From Beta vulgaris subsp. vulgaris (taxonomy: Eukaryota > Streptophyta > Magnoliopsida > Caryophyllales > Amaranthaceae): DNA of 64,000 nucleotides. Of this stretch, positions 58,600 to 64,000 are shown piece after piece. Below the pieces are notes generated by a model, which searched no databases, had not been told where the DNA came from, and worked only from the letters and a program-made list of their open reading frames with translations. Within the stretch, counting starts at the first letter, position 1. Every line of letters begins with the position of its first letter. A program made the translations under genes and the position numbers. The stretch is from contig NC_079208.1 of the NCBI RefSeq assembly GCF_026745355.1, positions 21,830,955 to 21,894,954 on the forward strand, in the 5' to 3' direction.

Positions 58600-59260
58600 C
58601 TACAAAGGGAAGCAATTTTTCATACCCGCTGCACCATTGGATGAAAGGTATGTTCATTCATTATAGATGGTGGTAGCTACACAAATGTTGCATCTTAAAC
58701 TCTTGTAACTAAACTGAACCTAACAACCAACCCTCACCCTTCACCCTTCACCCTATATCATTCAATGGCTTAATCAAGGTAAAGGATTGCACATAACCTC
58801 ACGTGTTCTACTTTCCTTTAGTATTGGTCGAACCTATGAGGAGGAGTTATGGTGTGATGTAATTCCAATGGATGCTTGTCATGTACTCCTTGGAAGGCTA
58901 TGGATGTTTGATAGAAGAGTGAGCCAGGATGGCTACAAAAACACTTATTCCTTCACAAAAAATCACAAAAGAATCACCCTCACCCCTCTCATTCCCAAAC
59001 TACCCGACAAACAAAGCCATCAAACCAAGAAAACCCTATCCCCTACTACCTTAATGAAATATGCTCATCAAGAATATGATTCTTTCAAAGAGCTAGTCCT
59101 GAGTGGTCTCGATGAAACACCAATACCACAAGAACCAAAACACCCTTTACTCATCCCTTTAATTGATCAATATGCTCACGTTTTTCCACCACAAATACCA
59201 CCTGGCCTTCCCCCAAAACGTGACATTCAACACAAGATTGATCTTATCCCCGGGTGCTAG
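58600..59260 (+). pseudogene. Protease region of the CRM-like element, frameshifted
   Basis: The active-site remnant FIIDGGSYTNVAS lies near 58655 in one frame, interrupted by stops; LWCDVIPMDACHVLLGRLWM near 58850 is in another. The region ends [20 protein letters not shown] at about 59250, where the frame shifts by one before RT. Confidence 0.85.
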
Positions 59261-60480
59261 CCTTCCTAACAAACCAGCCTATAGGACAAACCCTAAGGAA
59301 ACCGAGGAGATTAGGAGACAAGTGGAGGAGTTGTTGTCTAAAGGGATGATTCGAGAGTCCTTGAGTCCTTGTGCTGTTCCCACCTTGCTTGTGCCAAAAA
59401 AGAATGGAGACTGGCGCATGTGTGTAGATAGTAGGGCCATCAACAAAATCACAATCAAATATCGCTTCCCTATACCTAGGTTAAATGATTTGTTGGATGA
59501 CCTACATAGTGCTAAGATTTTTTCTAAGATAGACTTAAGAAGTGGATATCATCAAATGCGTATACATGAAGGAGATGAATGGAAGACAGCCTTCAAAACA
59601 AAGGAGGGTTTGTATGAATGGTTAGTGATGCCTTTTGGACTATCGAATGCTCCAAGCACTTTCATGCGACTTATGAATCAAACTTTGAAACCATTCTTGG
59701 GTCGGTTTGTAGTTGTATACTTCGATGACATTTTGGTTTATAGTCACACAGAAATGGAGCATGTGGGGCATCTACAACAAGTGTTCGAAGTGTTGGAAGG
59801 AGAAAAACTTTATGGAAACTTGGAGAAGTGCTAGTTATTTTCTAACCAAGTAACTTTTTTTGGTTTTGTAGTTTCTCATGCAGGTTTTGAAGTAGATGAG
59901 AAGAAAGTTCAAGCTATCCGAGATTGGGCAGTCCCTAGCTCCATCTACCAAGTTAGGAATTTTCATGGCTTGGCTTCCTTTTATAGGAGTTTTGTTCTAG
60001 ATTTTAGCTCTCTCATGGCACCAATTACTGAGCTAACTAAATTGAAGCAATTTCAATGAAATGAACAAGCACAAAAAGCCTTTGAGGAGGTTAAGAGAAG
60101 ACTCACTACAGCTCCTGTCCTTGCCCTCCCCAACTTTGAAGAAGTCTTTGAAATCGAATGTGATGCATCCGGAGTAGGAATTGGGGCTGTTCTCTCTCAA
60201 AATGGGCGTCCTATAGCCTATTTTAGTGAAAAACTCAACGAGGCAAAACGCAAATACTCTACCTATGACAGGGAATTCTATGCCCTTGTAAGATCTCTTG
60301 AGCATTGGCGCCACTACGTAATAGCCAAGGAGTTTATTCTCCATTCGGACCATGAGGCTCTCAAGTACCTACAAAGCCAACAAAAACTTCAACCTAGGCA
60401 TGCTAAATGGGGTGAAACTATGCAAGCCTTCCACTTTGTAATCAAGCATAAATCTGGAAAAATGAACAAGGGAGTTGACG
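59163..60480 (+). pseudogene. Reverse transcriptase and RNase H of the CRM-like element, two nonsense codons
   Basis: RT motifs: [35 protein letters not shown] and the catalytic [12 protein letters not shown] near 59710. TAG at 59832 and TGA at 60057 (a Trp codon expected) interrupt one otherwise continuous frame. RNase H motifs follow: EIECDASGVGIGAVLSQ, YSTYDREFYALVRSLEHW, HSDHEALKYL. The polymerase is not functional as read. Confidence 0.92.
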
Positions 60481-61935
60481 CTTTATCAAGGAAGTATGCA
60501 TTGCTTGGATCCTTAAAGGGACGAGTCATTGGCCTCGAAGTGTTGAAGGAAGGTTACAAAGATGATCCTGATTTTGGTGAATTATGGGAGAAGTGTCAAA
60601 TTCATGCTCAAGGAGACTATCACACCTTTGATGAATTTCTTTTCAAAAAGAATCGGTTATGTGTACCAAGACATAGTGTTCGAGAGACCCTCATCAAGGA
60701 ATTTTATGAAGGAGGTCTAGCAGGGCACATTGGTATTGAAAAGTCTACAACATTGGTGAGTGACTATTTCTATTGGCCCAAGCTTATGCATGATGTCGAG
60801 TACATTGTTAAAAGATGTTTAGTGTGCCAACGAGCTAAGGGACATTCTCTACCCCAAGGTCTTTATATGCCATTGCCTACACCTCAAGGACCTTGGGAAG
60901 ACATAAGCCTCGACTTCATTACGGGATTACCAAGAACTCAACATCACAAGGATGCTATCATGGTGGTGGTTGATCGATTTTCCAATATAGCTCATTTCAT
61001 TCCAAGCCATACCACTCATGATGCGGTGCAAACGGCATTATTTTATTTCAAAGAAAAAGTGCGCCTCCATGGGATCCCTCGAAGCATGGTAAGTGATAGA
61101 GATACAAAAATTTTGAGTCACTTTTGGTTAACCTTGTGGAAGAAGATGGGAACCAAGCTCAAATTCAGCACTTCTAGTCACCCTCAAACGGATGGCCAAA
61201 CCGAAATGACCAATCGCACCTTAGGCACTTTACTTCGAGCATTGGCTACCAAGAGTCCTCGTCAATGGGAAGATATGCTCCCCCACGCTGAGTTTGCCTA
61301 CAATCGAGTCCCTCACAAAGTCAAAGGCATGAGTCCTTTTGAAATTGTCTATGGTATTAATCCTTGCACCCCTCTTGATCTCTCTCCCGTGCCAATTCAC
61401 AACAAGTGCAGTCAAGTTGCTCACGAATGTGCCCAAGAGATTAAGAAGTTGCATGAAATAGTCCGTGCAAGGATCATTAATTAAAGCCAATGAAACACTC
61501 AAGCTTCGTATGAATAAGAAAAAGAAAGATGTGCAGTTCAATCTAGGGGATTTAGTGTGGATTCATTTGCGCAAAGAACGTTTTCCTTCAAAGAGACGTT
61601 CTAAAATCAGTCCTCGAAGTGATGGTCCATTCAAGGTACTTGAAAAGATCAATAATAATGCCTACAAGATCGAACTTCCTGCTGAGTATGGAGTATCCGC
61701 AACATTTAACGTGAGTGATCTTAGTCCTTTCTATGAAGATGATACATCCATTCCAAGTTTGAGGTCAAACTCTTTTCAAAAAGGGGAGGATGATGGCGTG
61801 GCCTCTACATTAATCATAGACAAAGGCTCCAAGTTCATTAGTTTGGTGGGAGAAGTCATTCACAACACCTTTCACAATCCAGTTCTTGCTAACATTGATT
61901 CATCTCTAGAGTCCATTGTTAGTATAGTTAATTAA
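60420..61935 (+). pseudogene. Integrase and C-terminal domain of the CRM-like element
   Basis: The zinc domain AGHIGIEKSTTLVSDYFYWP and CLVCQRAKG precede the catalytic Asp in ISLDFITGLPRT, Asp in SMVSDRDTKILSHFW and Glu in QTDGQTEMTNR, all present in an open 354-codon frame (to 61484). A four-base duplication (ATTAATTAA) at 61478 adds a stop and shifts the frame. The C-terminal part resumes ([37 protein letters not shown]) and ends at TAA 61935, inside the 3' LTR. Confidence 0.92.
61778..61790 (+). other. Polypurine tract of the CRM-like element
   Basis: AAAAAGGGGAGGA directly before the 3' LTR, inside the pol frame. Confidence 0.88.
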
Positions 61936-62459
61936 GTAGTTCATTCTTAGGAGATTGCATACATTAGCTTTGTTTAATTAGCTTTGTTTTCGTGTGTTTG
62001 ATTTCCTTCAAGTAAATCCGAATTATGTAATAATTGATGTCATCAGTTGGTTATGTAATTCCTAGCATAGGAAGTAGTGGCATTACAATTAACACTACAA
62101 CAAAACGCTTTATTTACGACCAAAAATTACGACCACACGCGTTTCTGGTCGTAAATAATGAGGAAAAACGACCAGATCTGCTAACTGGTCGTAAATAGAA
62201 TAAATTATCTACGACGAGGCAGAATTCTGGTCGTAAAAGCTAATATCTCGTCGCAAAAAAATGAACGATTACAACCACACGGATTTCTCGTCGTAAATAT
62301 AAGAAATAACAACCTGATTCGTTAAGTCATCGTAATTATAACAAATTATTTGCGATGAGACGGAAATCTCGTCGTAAAAACAGAGAAACTTGAAAATTCG
62401 CTGAAAAACTTAAGCGGGATTTTTCCCGGGTTATACTTCAATTTTTCTATCTATTTCTT

Positions 62460-63175
62460 TTTTTTTTTGCCCAAAACAAAAGCTACCTTATCTTTCTCTC
62501 TCCACCTTCACTCCCTATTTTTTCACTTTACCCCTCATGTTCATCATCTTTCTTTCTCTTCTCATTCCTCTTCACTGTTCGTAGCACATTTTTCAAACCC
62601 AAAAATTTTCCTCAAATTTTCTATGGCTTTGTTTTTCGTATTTCATTCGATTTTTTCTTCGAATTTCGATTTTTTCTGGAATTTTGTGGGTTTGAATTTG
62701 AAATTTGGTCCCCTTATTTTTGGAATTCTTGTTCTGAATCTCAATGTTTTTAGTCGCAATTTGAATCTTTTAGGTTGAATGTCAAAGTTTCAAACCAAAA
62801 AAATTCGATTTTTGGGTTTGAAACTCAAGATTTGAAGATGTTGGTGTTCTTCCTTCAGTAGTAGCTATTTTTGTTCGATTTGCTCTAATTCGGGTGAATT
62901 TCCGTTCGTTTTGGGTACAAATTTGTTCGATTTTTGGTTTTTTTTTGGGTCTGTTTGGTTCGATTTTGTGGGTCGATTTTGTGGGCTGATTTTTGGAGAT
63001 TTGGGTCAATTTGTGGGTGATTTTTTTGTGATCTTTTTGGTGGATGTTGTGGGTGATTTTTTGGTCATTTATGGGTGGTTTCTGGGAGATTTTGTTGTCT
63101 TTCAGATTTTGTTTTTTATTTCAGATTTTGTGGTCCTAATTTTTCTTTATTTTATTTTGCAGGTGAATATGATAA
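62460..63175 (+). other. T/G-rich interior of the small CACTA element
   Basis: Pyrimidine-rich then T/G-rich sequence with TTTGGGT and GATTTTGTGGG repeats. It looks like a leader plus intron (a TTTTGCAG acceptor at about 63163) followed by a GATGAAGATG stretch; open frames are low complexity. A decayed captured gene is possible but none is recognised. Confidence 0.4.
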
Positions 63176-63184
63176 TGAAGACGG

Positions 63185-63300
63185 AGACGAAGTTTGAACG
63201 ATGAAGATGCTAATGATGAAGATGAAGATGAATGATGATGAGTGATGGAGATGCTGATGAACGATGATGAGTGATGCAGATGCTGATGAACGATGATGAT
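63185..63300. repeat. GATGA-rich simple and short tandem repeat
   Basis: GATGATGAGTGATG and GATGCTGATGAACGATGAT recur over about 115 bp within the small CACTA element. Confidence 0.8.
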
Positions 63301-64000
63301 TGGTGTTATTTTTTTTGTAATTATTTACATATTATTAATATAATTTTTTTTTTTGTAATTATTTACCTGTTATTAATAAAAATCATTTTTTTTTTCAATT
63401 TTTTTATTAATTGTTAAAGTTGTGTAAGGATCTTTGTATATTTACTAAGTAAATGATTAAGGGATTTGCCTAATATATGGTCTCATACAAATATTTGATG
63501 GTTTAAGTGTGAATTTTGGGTTTGAATTTAAGGGATTTGCCTTATATTTGACACAATAAAAACAACAAGAAATCACGTATTAAATCATCATTTTTTTTAA
63601 AAAAAAAAAAACAATATTTACGACCAGAATTCTAGTCGTAGATGATACAAATTGCGACGAGAAATAATCTGGTCGTAAAAGAGCAATTACGACGAGCCAC
63701 TAAAACCGGTTGTAATATTATTTACGACGAAGCCTTTTACGACGACTGACGACCATACGCGTTTCTCGTTGTAAAAGACTTTTAACGACGAGAATTGGGC
63801 CTTTTACGACGAGAAATCCGGTCGTAAATGACAGTTTTTCTTGTAGTGTAAGAAGATCATGGGAGGGTGTGGATGAACGTGGACTATGACAGCCAAGTAA
63901 CCTCCACACTTCACGTAAAGATGAGCATGCAATGTGGAGCTTCTAACTAACTTTCAAAGGGCATGCAACAAGCTGAGTTGAGGCGCCTTGTTTATAGGAG

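Larger units (their letters stand above)
62093..63848. mobile_element. Non-autonomous CACTA element, 1756 bp
   Basis: Ends CACTACAACAAAA and TTTTTCTTGTAGTG, with TAA duplicated on both sides (62090-62092, 63849-63851). The empty site is seen in the other LTR near 56787 (ACAATTAAGAAGATC), which proves the limits. Subterminal motifs GGTCGTAAA/TTTACGACC and TACGACGAG occur many times at both ends. No transposase is present, so it depends on another CACTA element; the 28987 element has different subterminal motifs. Confidence 0.95.
56494..64000 (+). mobile_element. CRM-like Ty3/gypsy element, 3' end beyond the window
   Basis: 5' LTR 56494-57379, primer site, gag, protease, RT, RNase H, integrase, purine tract and 3' LTR from 61791, all on the plus strand. 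Pol runs about 145 bp into the 3' LTR, and its C-terminus ([24 protein letters not shown]) resembles CRM-type elements; lineage is inference. Known breaks: a poor protease region, stops at 59832 and 60057, and a frameshift near 61484. It was inserted in the psbJ-petA spacer of plastid DNA. A CACTA element lies in the 3' LTR. Confidence 0.9.
61791..64000 (+). repeat. 3' LTR of the CRM-like element, interrupted, cut by window end
   Basis: Homologous to 56494-56953. Sequence 61791-62092 and 63849-64000 is LTR; the middle is a CACTA element. Together about 450 bp of the 886-bp LTR is visible. Confidence 0.9.

Noticed and set aside
62467..63204. Two frames of about 100 codons in the small CACTA element
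   Set aside because: Low-complexity Phe/Leu/Gly/Asp-rich translations of T/G-rich DNA; no recognisable protein.

Overview
The window looks like heterochromatic, repeat-dense nuclear DNA of a flowering plant, probably a eudicot. It holds no complete ordinary host gene. It contains decayed plastid DNA (two NUPT blocks) and nested Ty3/gypsy, Copia-like and CACTA transposons. The species cannot be told from the sequence alone.

Layout. (1) 1-15520: a plastid block in plastome order (ndhF minus, rpl32, trnL-UAG, ccsA, ndhD minus). It is split between rpl32 and trnL by an 11.4-kb Tat-type gypsy element (1747-13150, minus strand, 444-bp LTRs, target duplication CTTTG). That element has broken gag-pol and a four-exon gene on the opposite strand (4417-6687), plus two arrays of tandem repeats. 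(2) 15521-22281: a deletion derivative of a gypsy element, part of another LTR, a CACTA terminus followed by exons of a P5CS proline-biosynthesis gene, and an old chromovirus gag/protease fragment. (3) 22282-42931: a Tekay-like chromovirus on the minus strand with LTRs of about 2.36 kb and target duplication ATTTG. It has an extra coding region between the primer-binding site and gag. Its gag is interrupted by a 9972-bp CACTA transposon (28987-38958, target duplication GAT) that carries TNPD-like and TNPA-like transposase genes. (4) 42937-52247: debris of a second Tat-like element, a 1.7-kb LTR, a Copia/SIRE-like 3' end, more tandem repeats and a probable lone LTR. (5) about 52250-56493: a second plastid block (psaJ, trnP, trnW, petG, petL, psbE, psbF, psbL, psbJ), mostly pseudogenes. 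(6) 56494-64000: a CRM-like gypsy element on the plus strand. Its 3' LTR holds a 1756-bp non-autonomous CACTA insertion and runs off the window.

How it fits together. Boundaries, target duplications and one empty-site copy inside the window give an order of events. Plastid DNA entered first. LTR elements then landed in the plastid spacers, and CACTA elements landed inside the LTR elements. Almost every element gene is disabled, so activity would have to be supplied in trans. The parts that retain most coding structure are the antisense gene of the Tat element, the reading frame upstream of gag in the Tekay element, the Gag of the CRM element, and ccsA.
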